Shown: positions 1 to 12,781, numbered from the stretch's first letter. The stretch is DNA of 64,000 nt from Pholiota molesta (GCA_014925825.1 JACGCK010000014.1:186001-250000); one strand, 5' to 3'. Program-made: numbers and translations. Notes: generated by a model from the letters alone, not told the origin.

Positions 1-1091
1 ATCGCGCTGTTTTCGGTGTCGCGGATGCCGCCTCAGGCTCTCGCAGCCTACTCTGTCATCAAAATTACGCGAAGTTGAGTTGGACGAAAGCCTGTTTAAA
101 CTATGTGGCGTCTTTGCTTCATTCGCCGTCGTTGTCGTGATTAACGTCGTTTTCAATACAGAGTACCTACGCCATGTGCGGTATCGCTTTTTTTTTTTCT
201 CGTTCATCGTGATCACATTTATTCCCACTTTCTACATCCTTTGCGGCTTCATTCCCTTGTACACTATTGTACCATTACCACGACGTGGATTTTCTTCTGT
301 TTTCTTTGCTTCGAGTGCGCGCGTATGTATATATGGTTCTAAATTCAGGAATGGCGAAACCTCCTTTACACCACCCATTGCAAGCCGATTACTGACATAT
401 CTGTATTTCGGAGCATGAATTGTATCTGATTGTTGCCCCTTCGAGCTTGCGCGCCTACCGACGCCTACCGACCTGTACGAAATTGGCAATATCGAAAGTT
501 ATGCACCTCATGACTCGAGATTTAATAAATGCAGTTTGAGACAAACTCCATGTTTTCCTGCCGTTTTTTTAGCCCCGTTTCTGCTTCATCTGAACTTCAT
601 TTTCTTTTACATTCTAAACGTTCTCATAGTATGTTACGCTTGAATCAGGGTCCTTGTCTATATTCGGCGTATCCCAAACGCGAGGTGTGATGCACGGTTC
701 TCATCAGGTCCTCATGCCCTCCAGCCGGGGCTGTCATAGGATCAGACCTTGATCAGAGCTCCTCATTCAGCAATACCGAGCTGCGGTTTGTCGTCCGATT
801 TTGCCGAGCCAGAACACGCTCTGTTCCTGATTGAGAAATAAGAAAACAGTGCTATATCACCCGTCGGTTTGCAAGCGCACAGTATTCAACGTGTCGCTAT
901 CATGATTACCTCGGGCGTAGTGTTATCGCTGTTAAGTTTAAGTAGAGTCTCGTGGTGCGCACTTCATAGTCAGGGATGTTAACATTGCGGCCAGAGTTCA
1001 GGGCGCATGCGCAAGCAAACGGTGAAGAAAAATGGGTACAATTCGAGCGCGCTCAAACTCGATGCAGCGAAGGGGTCAAGATCTTTACAGC

Positions 1092-1097
1092 TTAAAA
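1092..1097 (+). promoter_or_regulatory. TATA-like TTAAAA upstream of gene A1
   Basis: TTAAAA lies 75 bp upstream of the A1 start codon. The same motif in the same context (cagcTTAAAAg) occurs upstream of A2 (6742-6747), A3 (20389-20394) and, inverted, A4 (around 37915-37920). Position and conservation suit a core promoter element, but the flanks are also conserved by duplication, so this is only suggestive. Confidence 0.3.
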
Positions 1098-1171
1098 GGA
1101 ACGCGTTCGACTCCCAAATAAATCCATCCCACCACCTCCGATCCATCTTCGCAACGTAGCTTATCTTCGCC

Positions 1172-2633
1172 ATGTCTGCAGGCAATCCTTACCCCTTGTT
1201 CTTTGACGACTTGACGGACGCACAGAACGTCATCAACGACGGTCACAATTCGACCGACGCTCACGCACCTGCCGGCGTCAAACCGTATCCCCAGAGTCAA
1301 GCAGGATCGTCGAGTGGCACCGGAACTGCGGTAGGACCAATACGATCCGCCTGTGTTCCTTCGATAGGGAATCCATTCGCGCCATATACTCGACAACGAC
1401 CAGATTCAACTGAATTGCGAGGCCGACAGGTGCAGCCTCCCGCGAGCAACGTTGCCCTATGTAAGTGTTCGTTAATTTCTGCGGGTATGATTATACTGAT
1501 TGACCGAATCTATCGCTTTGCGATCTCGACAGACCAAACCAGTTTCGCAGAAGAGTGGAATACGAATACAATCAATGAATCTGAGCTCGCCGGCAGCGGT
1601 GGCCAGATGGGCGCCACCGTCGCCGGCAGTGCTGGGCCCTCATCGAGCCTAGCACTTCCTGCTCTGATGTACGTTGCTCCGATTCCACTCTTGAGCTTGC
1701 AGATGCTGACTGTCTCCAATATTTAGCGTGAAGAGAGAGGCAGTTGAGCCATGGATGAGCGCCGATGCTCCGGGAAATTGGACAGGTTCGGAGATGCAGA
1801 CACCAGCCCAGCACCCTTATGCAGGGGCCCTAGCAGCCGCATGGCAATCATCTTCATCGCTGATGATGGCTCCCAGTGTAGTACCGTCGAATGCCGCGTT
1901 TCCCTCAACAACCCACGGAGCCGCTCAACCCAGGACACGGCCGTCGAGATCGAGGACCAAGGCATCCTCATTAGTCAAACAGGCATACTCGCGCCTCGCA
2001 GCCAGCTCCGAACACTATGGGCGGTGCAGCATGCAGGAGTGCAGGATGCAGCACTGGGACGGAATCGTCAGCCGCCAGGTGTGGCAGGTGGTCGCGCCCC
2101 AGGAAGAGCCCACTTCGCCCATCAAGGACTTCGTAACAAGCCTCAACTACGACCTTCTGGCGCTATTTCCCAATGAAGCTGCCGCCATCCACGAGACGCT
2201 GCGATGGGGGCCATTCCGCGAAATCCACCTGCATTCCCTGTACTCGGCGTCGGCCATCGACGCGAACGGCCGCGATCTGACGTCGATCCCTGGTTTTGCT
2301 AAGATTCCGGGCAGCCTGAAGCTGCTGGTGATGCTGGGTGGGGAGCGGCTCTACGACGAGCTGAGGAACCATGTTATGGTAACGGGAGCACTCAGTGTTG
2401 CGATCGGTAATGCGCTCCAGCCCTGCGGTTTGGTGATCTGCGACGCATTTTGGAAGCAGTTGGAGACGGAGAAAGAGGCGATCGAGACCTGGAGAGAGGG
2501 TTTCTATGTGTAAGCACTCTTTTACTGAAGAATATCAAAAATTATGCTTACATTTCGTTTCAGCGATTTGTTCTTGGACAGTCCGGATCCACGGACAAGC
2601 GTAAGATTCGAGCAGAACGAAGGTGCGATATGA
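1172..2633 (+). CDS. Gene A1: unknown multicopy four-exon gene
   Basis: Exons 1172-1460, 1533-1668, 1727-2509 and 2564-2633 join into 425 codons. All introns are GT-AG (54-72 bp) and the same junctions work in the other three copies. The N-terminal half is rich in Ser, Pro, Thr and Ala and begins MSAGNPYPLFFDDLT. The C-terminal half (from about residue 230) is more ordered and nearly invariant between copies, with conserved stretches such as SPIKDFVTSL, LRWGPFREIHLHS and PCGLVICDAFWKQLE. No signal peptide, membrane segment or family was recognised. The last exon adds about 22 residues; A4 ends the same way, while A2 and A3 stop about eight codons earlier. The start is the first ATG after the conserved TTAAAA and is shared by all copies. 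Function unknown. Confidence 0.75.
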
Positions 2634-3290
2634 TCGATGGCGAACAAATCGTCGTCTAGATTACGGCAAACGGGCCGGGCCCCAATATCTACTGTTCGTT
2701 CGCAAGTTGTTCAGTAGTTTTCTTTCTATATATGTTTTTAGTTTCAAAATACCTTCTTGCATGTCGCCACCTTCATATGTATGGTCCGTTTCACACTGGA
2801 TTAGATATATTATCAGTTATGTCGGAGAACAATAAGCAAGAATTCGACAAGCTTTGGGACAGACGGGGTTTAGAAACAAGATAGCTAGCATACTTTTAAG
2901 AACTTTCTGCGAAGGTTATGCGTCGTACTCTATCGTATTGTTGTACTTAAGTGCACACTGTTGGTGGCATCCAAAATTCCCATTATCGATGATTGATATC
3001 AGACTATCTATCAACATTCCCAAAACATTCCACCTGCCAAATGTTTTTCCGTATGTCAGGCAAGTATCGCGGAACGACGTAAATTACTTCCGTGTCCTGA
3101 ACATGCAGCTGATGCTCATTGACCAGCCCGTGAAATATGATAGATTCAAAGGATTCAGCGTCATTTATAACATGCAACGACTAGGGAGTTATGATACTAA
3201 AAATGTATTCGTACAGAAACGGAATGAGATGTAAGTGTCGTGAATGAGCAAAAGGATATACAATATACCGCGAGAGATGCGCAGGCTCTG
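2634..3290. other. AT-rich 3' flank of gene A (X); no gene
   Basis: An AT-rich stretch that recurs at 22000-22420 and, inverted, at 35815-36378, with a shorter match at 47340-47480. A 126-codon open frame at 2854-3234 is not kept open in the other copies, so it is treated as chance. Nothing else was recognised. Confidence 0.5.
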
Positions 3291-4800
3291 AACCAATGAA
3301 CGTCGAATATCGAACGTCGAACCCCTTGAATCGAATACTGCGCGCCCGCCAACTGTCGATCAAAATTAAGATGTCGGATGATTAGCATCATAGAATAGGC
3401 AGCTCGTTGACTCGATCAACGTGAGCAACAATCACGGCGAGAACTCGCAGAAACAAGCATTCTACAGAAGGGTGGCGTCAGACCTATTGGGATTTGAGAA
3501 TCTGGAGTGCCTTCCGCGCCGGTAAAGTCACCAGCTGCCTCGGCGGAAACGTCAAGTCCAACAGGATCTCGACGCTTTCCCAGATGCAGGTTCAACGCAG
3601 ATCCCACCCTTGGATAGCGCTTCATTCCGCTGGAGTTCACCACATGAGATGTTTAGGGAGCACATACCGCAAGCCAGGGCACCGGGACGAAGGCAAAAAT
3701 CGGAGTTGTAAGTGCGATCCTGTTACATCTTCAAAGATGAGCTTGATCGACTGGTTGGGTATAAGATAATATCTTACGCACCCAGGTGCATTCGACGGCG
3801 GTGCTCAGGCTCCCTGCCGCACGAGCCCCGTCTCCCCATCGTACCTCCCGAGCTCACACATTCCGCCAGTAGATAGGTGGTTGCGAGGGGGAACTGGGGC
3901 GCCGTTGGGCATGCGACTCTCTTGGGAGAACAAACGTCCACCGTCGCCGGGCTGTAGGCCGGTCCTGCGCCTGCACTTCGAGCCGAGCACGTTCCGGGAG
4001 AGGATGACCGAGCCGTCCAGCGTCCAGGTGGCATTCGCACCTGCCAATGGGACGAGCTGTGGGCCAGTGTTTTGAACCTATCACCATCAGATTCAGCCAG
4101 CGATACAGCGCCGTCAACACGTGGAGGGTCGCTCACCGTCGATGCGCGCCAAAGACTTGGCATCATTAGCGTCATCGTCATCGTCGTCGTCGTGGCCTAA
4201 GGAGACTCTGCTACGGATATGTAAGCTTGCCGTTGGAAGAGATTGAGTTTAGTTACCAGCGACGGCCTCCATGTCTTCTTCATCGTCCTTATTGACATTG
4301 GAACCGGCGTAGAATGGAATGAAATCCGAGGCCAATCGGAGGCTGATGGTGGCTCGTAACGAGATTTGGACGAGCTCGAGTGGCTTGTCGGCATTATAAC
4401 ATTTAAAACTCCGAAGCGCTTCTTTTGCAAGTTGGCGGTCTCCCCCAAGTCTCCCACACCGCCTCCTACATCCTCGATACTGACCGCCGGCCTCTCGCCA
4501 GATGTGTTGATATCAATGCTGCCGTTCCGCCCACTCTCTCCCCCATGAAATGCACACGCGGAGTGACCCACCCCGAAATGTTCCGTACCTGGCTTTTCCA
4601 TACGTCGGAAGTCGCCCATCTGCTCCTTTCAGCTCAGTCGCTTGCACCGTGCACTCTCATTCACAGTCGACGTCCAACGCTCATCATAACGCCGGGCCTC
4701 TATTGCGCATCTCTGATCTGCGATCACCAGGTGTGGCAACCCGATGTCGCCTTACGTAGTGTTGAAGCCTCGACGGTGTAGATTCCAAGTAGGATCGAGC
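3291..4800 (+). pseudogene. Y1: degenerate gene-B-related locus
   Basis: A piece around 3494-3590 resembles the second exon of gene B: a Ser/Thr-rich run ending in Ser-Gln-Met followed by an intron-like sequence. Downstream, a possible intron (about 3711-3783, ending cacccag) leads to an open frame over about 3784-4075 that contains PSSVQVAFAPANGTS, interrupted by TGA. A hydrophobic run rich in Val and Ile (about 4155-4200) could have been a membrane anchor. The reverse strand is also open here and contains ANATWTLDG-type sequence plus an acidic Asp run, so the coding strand is not certain. A 118-codon frame at 4425-4781 is shared with Y3 (34206-34616) but not with Y2 or Y4. Best read as a decayed copy. 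Confidence 0.4.
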
Positions 4801-5396
4801 ACTGTGCTCGTAAAGGCATTCGGATGCGCCTATTTACACCTTGTCTCCCTCCTCCGCTGTGCCGCTCTACGCACGACCTAGGGGCCGGCTGTTGGTGGCG
4901 CGGGCTCAGCATCTACTCGGGCAGTGCGCATCCGAGCATGTATGTCGTCCGCATACGCACTCGGCGGTGCACGATCTGCGCGATTGAGATTGTTTTTTTG
5001 CCTCTACCACCAACATCCTCACCACCCGATCGTCGCTTTCGGTCCTTCTCCTTCTTGCAGCACGCTCGTCACCGCGTCCCGCCCCGGGCTCTACTCTACG
5101 CAAGGCACGTGTATGTGGCTCCGTGGGCCTTGTGCTAGTGCGCTGCGTCGTTTCCGAATCTGAGCCGGGGGACGCGGTGCGCGTTTACGCTGGAAAGGAG
5201 ACGCTATGCGTATTATGCTGCTCGCGCAACGGTGCCTGGCTGGACAGGTAGGCGCATGTCGCGCTGTTCCCGTTGTCACGGACGCCGCCTCTCAGGCTCT
5301 CACAGCCAACTCTTAAACCACGCGAAGTTGATCTGGACAAAGGTGTGTTTGAACCATGTGGTGTATCGCCATGCTTCGCCGTTGTTGTCGTGAATA

Positions 5397-5803
5397 ATGT
5401 CGATTTCGATACAGAGGACGATATCGCGAACAGCAGAGCCCCCCAACTTCACCGCCGTGTCGCCGAGCGCAAATGCAAATAGCGCTGCCAACACACCCGC
5501 GTCGAACACCTCTGCGCACCCGAACTCAGGTTTAAGCTCGACTAACCCCGCAACTGAACTATCATCGACGGCGTCCACGGCGAAACGGCGTACGACCGGC
5601 TCCTCCTGCGCTCCGTGTCGTTGCGAGACAGCGCAGGCCGGCGGCAGGGGCTGGTGACGGCGCTCCTCGAACTTGGCGTCCAGGGCCCGGCGGCGGGTGC
5701 TTGGGAGCAGGACGGTGTGATGATAGGAGTGGGCACGAGAGCTGGGGACCGCGCGGCGCGGCGGTCGTTAGATAGCACATGCAAGGCGAGGGAAGAGGTA
5801 TGA
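5397..5803 (+). pseudogene. Z1: degenerate Ala/Ser-rich ORF
   Basis: Open frame 5397-5657 begins MSISIQRTISRT and is rich in Ala, Asn, Ser and Thr. It overlaps a second open frame, 5615-5803, that includes LVTALLELGVQGPAAGA and ends KAREEV. Z2 (19024-19429) has the same two frames, with the first running on to 19401. The inverted copy Z4 keeps the second frame only in part. No family recognised. The frame change between copies suggests decay or an unrecognised intron. Confidence 0.3.
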
Positions 5804-6822
5804 AACGCTTTGTTGAGACCCTATCCCGATGCTCTGCATCCCCAGCGTTGGATCTGTTGTTGATTGCGTGTTATTACTCTCATTCTTCATCGCGATTATT
5901 TTTATTCTCATTTTCTACACCATTTGTGGCTTCGATTACTTGTAACTGTTGTACCTTTACCATGACTTAATTTTTCTTTGGTTCGAGTGCGCGTGTATGT
6001 ACATTGTATATATATGGTTCTTAATTCAGGAATGGTGAAACTTCCTTTACTCCCCCATTGCAAGCCGATCACTGACATATCTGTATTTCGGAGCATAAAT
6101 TGTATCTGATTGGTGCCCCTTCGAGCTTGCGCGCCTACTGACGCCCACCGACCTATACGAAATTGGCAATATCGAAAGTTATGCACCTCATGACTCGGGA
6201 TTTGATGAATGCAGTTCGAGACAAACTCCATGTTTTCCTGCCGTTTCTTAGGCCCGCTCTCTGGTTCATCCGAACTTCATTTCGTTTTACATTCTAAACG
6301 TTGTCATAGTATGTTACGCTTGAATAAGGGTCCTTGTCTATATTCGGCGTATCCCAAACGCGAGGTGCGACGCACTGTCCTCATCAAGTCCTCATGCCCT
6401 CCAGCCGGTGAAGCATAGGATTAGAGCTTGATCAGAGCTCCTCATTCAGCAATACCGAGCTGCGGGCTGTCGCCCTGTTTCGCCGAGCCAGAACACGCTC
6501 TTTGCCTGATTGAGAAATAAGAAAACAGGTGCCGCTATCATGATTACCTTCGGCGTAGTGTCATGGCTGTTTCTTTATCATCAGGCCTCTAAAGTAGAGT
6601 CTGGTGATGCGTAATAGTCAGGGATGTTACCATTGCGGCCAGTGTTCAGGGTGCATGCGCAAGAAAACAATCAAAAAAAGAAAGGGTATAATTCGAGCGC
6701 ATTCAAACTCGATGCGGCGAAGGGGTCAAGATCTTTACAGCTTAAAAGCAACGCGTTCGACTCCCAAAAAAATTCATCCCACCACCTCCGATCCATCTTC
6801 GCAACCAAGCTCATCTTCGCCC
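5804..6822. other. W region upstream of gene A2; no gene
   Basis: About 1 kb conserved upstream of every gene A copy (170-1171, 5804-6822, 19430-20468 and inverted 37842-38818). Short open frames do not persist between copies. It probably contains the gene A promoter and 5' untranslated region. Confidence 0.45.
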
Positions 6823-8259
6823 ATGTCCTCAGGCAATCCTTGTCCCTTGTTCTTTGACTCGACGGACGCACAAGAAGTCATCAACGACCGTTACAATCCA
6901 TCCGACGGTCCCGCACCTGCCGTCGTCAATCCGTATCCTCAGAGTCATCCAGGACCATCGAGTGGCTCCGGAAGTGCGGTAGGACCAACACGATCCGCCG
7001 ATGTTCCTTCGTCAAGGAGTCAGTCCGCGCCATATACTAGACGACCGCGTTCGACCGTATCGCAAGGCGGACAGGTTCAACCTCCCACGAGCGATGTTCC
7101 CTTATGTGAGCGCTCGTTCATTTCTGCGGGTCAGATAGTACTAATGACCACATCCATTGCTTTTCGATCACGATAGACAACATCCGTTCCGCAGAAGAGT
7201 GGAATCCGGTATCAGTGTATCAATCTGAGCTCGCCGGCAGAGATGGCCAGATGGGCGCCACCGTCGCCGGCAGCGCTGGGCCCTCATCGAGCCTAGCAAC
7301 CCCTGCTCTGATGTACGTTGCTCCGATTCCACTCTTGAGCTTGCAGATGCTGACTGTCTCCAATATTCAGCGTGAAGAGGGAGCCAGTTGAGCCATGGAT
7401 GAGCGCTAATGCTCCGGCGCCGGGATATTGGATCGGTTCGGAGACGCAAACACCAGTCCAACACCCTTATGCAGGGGCCATAGCCGCCGCGTGGCAGTCA
7501 TCTCCATCGCTGATGATGGCTCCGGTGGTACCGTCGAATGCCGCGTTTCCCTCAACAACCCACGCAGCCGCTCGACCCAGGACACAGCCGTCGAAATCGA
7601 GGACCAAGGCATCCTCATCAGTCAAGCAGACATACTCGCGCCTCGCAGCCGGCTCCGAACACTATGGGCGGTGCAGCACGCAGGAGTGCAGGATGCAGCA
7701 CTGGGATGGAATCGTCAGCCGCCAAGTGTGGCAGGTCGTCGCGCCCCAGGAAGAGCCCACTTCGCCCATCAAGGACTTCGTAACAAGCCTCAAGTACGAC
7801 CTTCTGGCGCTATTTCCCATAGACGCTGCCGCCATCCACGAGACGCTGCGATGGGGGCCATTCCGCGAAATCCACCTGCATTCCCTGTACTCGGCGTCGG
7901 CCATCGACGCGCACGGCCGCGATCTGACGTCGATCCCTGGTTTTGCTAAGATTCCGGGCAGCCTGAAGCTGCTGGTGATGCTAGGTGGGGAGCGGCTCTA
8001 CGACGAGCTGAGGAACCACGTTATGGTAACGGGAGCACTCAGCGTTGCGATCGGTAATGCGCTCCAGCCCTGCGGTTTGGTGATCTGCGACGAATTTTGG
8101 AAGCAGTTGGAGACGGAGAAAGAGGCGATCGAGAACTGGAGAAAGGGTTCCTACGTGTAAGCACCCTTTCACTGAAGAATATCAGAAATTATGCTTACAA
8201 TTCGTTTCAGCGATTTGTTTTTGGACAGTCCTGATCCGCGGACAAGCGTAAGATTCTAG
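6823..8259 (+). CDS. Gene A2: unknown multicopy four-exon gene
   Basis: Exons 6823-7105, 7177-7312, 7371-8156 and 8211-8259 give 417 codons with the same intron positions as A1. Exon 1 belongs to a different sequence class from A1 and A3: it has TRSADVPSSRSQSAPYTRRP where they have IRSACVPSIGNPFAPYTR. It also has a 1-2 residue shorter N-terminus (MSSGNPCPLFFDSTDAQ). Exon 3 is nearly identical to the other copies. The last exon stops early at TAG (SVRF end). Unknown function, no recognised domain. Confidence 0.75.
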
Positions 8260-8430
8260 CAGAACGAAGATTCGATATGATCGATGGTGAACATGTCCTC
8301 GTCTAGATTACGGCAAACGGGCCGGCCCCCGTTATGTGGTCGTTTTGCAAGTTGATCATTACTTTTCTTTCTATGTATGTTTTTAATTTCAAAATGCCTT
8401 CTTACATGTCGCCACCTTCATATGTATGGT

Positions 8431-11094
8431 CCTTAAGCTGGGCTGAAAAATATTTCAAAAGATGTAATGATCACTATTGCTTGTTAGAGATGCAATGAAT
8501 TATTCAAGATTCATTCATGTGCTTGTTATGTAGCATGCTGAGTGGCTTCGATCGTCATTGTTCGATTTTTCCCACTAAGAACATTCCCAACAATGGCCTT
8601 TGCTATCTACACGTAACTTATAAAGCTCTCGACTATCTCCTGCTTCATATACTAGCACGTAGCGGATAAATCCTAAATACAAATAGAAGCTTGGCGAGGC
8701 AATGGATGGTCATAGATCAATGCTGGAAATAACGAATTACATACGGACTTTGCGCGTATTAGCGGCAGTAAGCCCCGTGGGATTTTAAGCAGGTACCTCG
8801 GTCCATAGGACATACCGTAGTGTTTGTAGCAGCCTGCATCAGCTCATTATCGAATACCGTCGAGTGTCCTTCTCCGCGTCGTCGACCAGATCGATACGAA
8901 ACACACAGTGCATCGGAGCTTCAGGGTCTACGACGTGACAAGCTAGACTAAGACAAGAGCATAGCGAGAAATCGCCCACGGTCGAGCGCTGAGGGCTAAG
9001 CAGCCCATTCCTCAGGAACAAATGGCGAATGTAAAGCAGCATAAACATAGATATCATACAAGCAGGGACCCGTAGCGAATCCCGCAAGCCCAGCCTTCGC
9101 ATGGTCCCTTGACCTCGCAAGCCGAACATCTTCACTCACGCGTAGTGGCATACAAAACAGCGTCGCTGGTCCGCATAGCCGAAAGCGCGTGTCCGGATGT
9201 TCGGTGTCGCACAATAGCAAGCAGTAGCTCAACAGGTAGGAATCACAGCGATAACCAGCTATAGCCTTGGGCATTCCTTCTTGAATGGAACGCATGACAC
9301 TTGCATATCAGAGCACCCCGCCAGGGCTGGTGATATCACGAGCAGCCATGACGGACACGTCAACGCCCGGTGGGCGTCGACGGGCGCTCGGAAGGTAAGC
9401 ATCTACTTAGTCCCACTCCGAGATAGACGGCTGATTGGTCCGCTAGCGAGCTGTCGCTGTACGGGACGTCGATCCAAGAGTCCGACAGAAGAAATGCTGA
9501 GCTTCCGTTGTCAGAGCCAGTACTAAGGGCGTGGAAACTGTCGAACCCCTTCGTGATCTTGATTTTGGCCAGGCCATCCGCTATCCTCCTTTCGAAGGCA
9601 CAGGTGGAAAGGCAGCAAGTCGAGCGTCAAAAGCTTCTACTAGGTCGGCAAGATGCCTGAGGAAGGTTCATTGTAAGCCATACCAATCGTACCTCGAACG
9701 CAACATGACAAGCGTCGCAATCCTGAAATCAGCGATTCTGTTCACTGATGAAAGGGACATGCCATACCCACCGCTCGCACGGGGCTTCTCAGGTGAAGAG
9801 GGTTAGTCATTGTGAGGTGAGTCGGTGTTCACGCTAGCAGTGACCGTGAAGACAAAGTCAATACCGTTGATAACACAGGAGCTTACTCACAGTCGATCCA
9901 CGCCAACTTGCTAGTCGGCCCTCTTCGCCTACGAGTTCAGAACCGCGGGGCTTTCTAAGAGATCCCGCCCCTTCCATCATGTCACAGCTGGTGCGCAACG
10001 TAAGCTCCGAGTCCCTTGCAGACCCGATACACCATGCTTTCGACTTCAGAGAGACAAAGGTGGAAAGGTATGGTTGCAACGGAGAGGGCGTCGACGAAGT
10101 GGGTGAGGAGGGATCGCTGGGAGGCCGCGGAGCCATGGAGGCGTGTACTCTAAGTAATGTTCTGAGTGAGGTTCATTGGTCTATGGTTGGTTCATTGAAC
10201 TCACTGCGCGAGTGGGTTCAACCTGGGGTGGCCAGCAGCGAAGATGCGAAACGGTCGCGGTATGTGTAGAAAGGCAGGTTCGTTGGCTAAACTGGACGTC
10301 GAGACATTAGACATTGGGAGGATGAGAAGACGAGGCTTGGACGAGGCTGGACTGGAACGAATCCCGTCGCACGCAATTGAAACTCCGATCGTGAATTGTA
10401 AACGCCGCTCTCCCTCGCTCTCCACCATCTAACCCCGCCCACCAGATTTCTGCCACACGCCGCCCCTGCGTCGCCCTCGCGCAGGTCCCAAGTGAGTGGC
10501 CCTAGCCCTGCCAACTGCGCCCTGCGCTCGTGTACGTGCTGTATGTACTTGAGTACAACGCCGCTCTCGCTGCCCGTCCCCACGTCCGATGGCGATTGCC
10601 TGCCTGTCACCCCTACGAAACACACTCGCCGCATGATGGCACCAATAACTCACATATGGTTGCGTCCACCGCCAGCGCCATATCGCTGCCAGCCTGTGAC
10701 GTCCCATGCTAGGCCAGGAAGGAGTTGAACAAGGTGAGAGATTCCTCCACAGGCGACTCGAGCTCACGCCTGGGCTCGTCGCCTGTTCTCATGCCCGCTG
10801 TTGGTTTGCTGAACGACCGTCCTTCCACCCTCTCGAAGTCGATCGACCTTCCTCAAGCTTGGGGTCCGCGGATCGTCCTTGCCAACCAACATGAACGCAA
10901 TCGATGGGCGATATCGGCCCGCCGCCTTCCAATGCCCAAGTTTCGCCGGTCACCCCCAGAAGTGGGCACTGGAAGCGCCAATCGCCAAACTTCTAACTCT
11001 GACGCTCTTCTTCATGCAGCATACTCATCCACCGCGCTTCTGCCCCGGCCCTTGTGCAATGGCGCGTGTACGTAGCTCGCGTGTTTAGCGCCAG
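8431..11094. other. No recognised gene
   Basis: This stretch has open frames of up to 116 codons on both strands, none with a recognisable domain or a convincing splice pattern. Bases around 10740-11090 are related, inverted, to 39430-39870. A minus-strand frame at 8839-9295 looks fairly protein-like but I cannot support a model. The rest appears to be unique intergenic or decayed sequence. Confidence 0.4.
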
Positions 11095-11238
11095 TGCGAC
11101 GTGCCATTGCTTCATGGCGTCATCAAAGTGCGGTGTGCGTTTGTGCTCGCGTGCATGTGCCCCAGCTAGTAGCGATGCGTGCGTTAGTGCATTAAAGTGT
11201 GATAGCGCCTGCCTGCACGGGCGCGTGCTTATCGCTCC

Positions 11239-11571
11239 GTCTTCATGTTTAGTGGATGCACAGATCAGGCAGCGTACGCCTCCCGGGCACCATACGAGAC
11301 GTTCGAGAGGCTTGCTGCGCAGGAGCATGTACGGCTCGGTTTCACATCGGGCAGCGTACGCCTCCCGGACAACCGTACGAGATTCTTGCTGCGCAGGAGT
11401 GGAGCGCGTACGGAGCGCGTTATATGTGTGGTCAGGTCGTGAGCGCTAGAGCCGCTGTTTCGGTGGTTCTAGAAGGCGCTTGTCCCTTCGCGGATGTGCG
11501 TTAACGCATGGGCGGGGCTGGTGTAGGCAAAAGCAAAGGGCCCATCGGATGCGATCCCTCGCAATGGCTCC
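11239..11571. repeat. 333-bp insertion present only in the left B/C copy
   Basis: Against the right copy (empty site near 52591), 333 bp are inserted here, flanked by the 5-bp direct repeat GCTCC (11234-11238 and 11567-11571, one copy counted in the insert). No terminal inverted repeat was seen and the ends are not LTR-like. It contains a short tandem repeat. The mechanism is unclear. Confidence 0.45.
11269..11399. repeat. Imperfect two-copy short tandem repeat
   Basis: Two copies of a roughly 50-57 bp motif that begins ggcagcgtacgcctcccgg and ends ttgctgcgcaggag, at 11269-11325 and 11350-11399. They lie inside the left-specific insertion. Confidence 0.6.
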
Positions 11572-12166
11572 TTGAGAACGCCCCCATCCATCGCTCGCCC
11601 AGGATTTCCGGGACTCTCGGTGAGTTCGTCCGAGATCCGTGAGCTTGGTATTGTTTTGTGCCTCTTGTCCTTTCTGCGGCGTTATCTGGGGATCGCGCGA
11701 CGTCTACATTGCCGGTTCTGTATGATCCCTTCTTCGTTCTCGCCCATTGTCTGCCCGATCTTCGGCCTGAATAAAATTTCAGACCTAGCTGTGCCACTCC
11801 TTCTGCTTACCGTTTTTGTTCGAACAATGGATGAACGAGTTGAGTGGCACAGACGGACATACTATATTTAGGGATCTTCGAAGGAATGTACGGTGCCGAT
11901 ACATGTAGCAGGCGTGCACAGGCGGCTTAAGCGATAAACCGCCTTTAATATCTTGCTACTAGAGCATCTTGAGTTCCATTGTTCGATAGTTTGGGAAAAT
12001 CAAATCTCATCGCTACATCATTTTTGAACCACGAGTGATTGACTGCTGCTTGTAATTGCTAGGTCAAGTGCATGTCGGTATATTCATAAATCGCCATGAA
12101 ACAAGCAGTTCGAGGTCGTTGAACGATCATTGAACGTAGATAACAGATTGTGCAACAGTATAAAGC

Positions 12167-12781
12167 ATGGCTCGCATTCAAGTACAGATATTACACTCGA
12201 AAGATTCCCCCCATCCACCATACCACCAAGGCTCCTTCAATCTCAGGCATCGCGCAATGTTTCACGATGCGCCTCACCATCCCATTGACACCGCGCCACC
12301 ATATGGTGATAAGTCCGACGCCGCTCTTCCGCATATACACGGTAATCATCGTCAAATTTGGTACCATATTCATCAGCGACAGAGATGATATTGTACTGAC
12401 CCTACTATCAATAACAGGACAGATGCTCAACAGTATCAGCCACATTCACAGGCAAAACCGAAACCTAGAGGTCAACTTGAGATCACCATTGGCGCTGGCC
12501 AGATCACCAGATCACCAGCACCCAGAACGGAAGGGCTGAGCTCCAGGGGCACTCAACACCAACACACTCCCAGATGTAAGTCAAATGTAGTCTGCCCTTG
12601 TATCGTGGTCTTATCGTATGCTAGGAATGGGGCGACGTCAACCGCAGGCTGATCTGGGCACGAAAGCGGAGCGGGCTTCGTCAATGAATCCGCGCCCCAC
12701 CTCACAGCGGAGCATCGGCATTGGCATCATCATCGTCGCCGTCGAAGCATCTCGCAGATCCTACCGACTTATCATTGTTGA
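12167..12781 (+). pseudogene. Gene C (left): degenerate gene-B-related gene
   Basis: A possible first exon starts at ATG 12167 (MARIQVQILHSKDSPHPPY) and ends before an intron of about 57 bp (gtaccat...aacag, about 12360-12416). A second exon rich in Gln, Pro and Ser ends ctcccagat|gtaagt, the same junction used by gene B. A third exon starts after tgctag. The third exon reads through to a His/Arg-rich end in the right copy (50364-50549). In the left copy one extra base (gcgggctt against gcggctt) shifts the frame. The frames of exons 2 and 3 do not join cleanly, so I call it a decayed paralogue. Confidence 0.35.

Larger units (their letters stand above)
1..5272 (+). repeat. Segmental-duplication unit 1 (gene A1 + X + Y1)
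   Basis: First of several copies of a composite unit with the order Z-W-A-X-Y (W = gene A upstream region, X = AT-rich 3' flank, Y and Z = degenerate ORF regions). Bases 1-170 match 5260-5410 and 18890-19050, so the period is about 5250 bp and the array extends left of the window. Compared with the other copies this one lacks about 480 bp (most of Z) after position 170. The boundary with unit 2 is approximate. Confidence 0.75.
5273..8430 (+). repeat. Segmental-duplication unit 2 (Z1 + A2)
   Basis: Second unit in direct tandem with unit 1, containing Z1, the W region and gene A2. Similarity to the other copies stops abruptly near 8430, just after the conserved tatgtatggtcc, where unrelated sequence begins. 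Confidence 0.7.

Noticed and set aside
80..418. 112-codon open frame near the left edge
   Set aside because: The frame crosses the repeat unit's upstream region and is not kept open in the matching parts of units 2 and 3.
2854..3234. 126-codon frame downstream of A1
   Set aside because: Lies in AT-rich X sequence; the same region in units 3 and 4 is not open.
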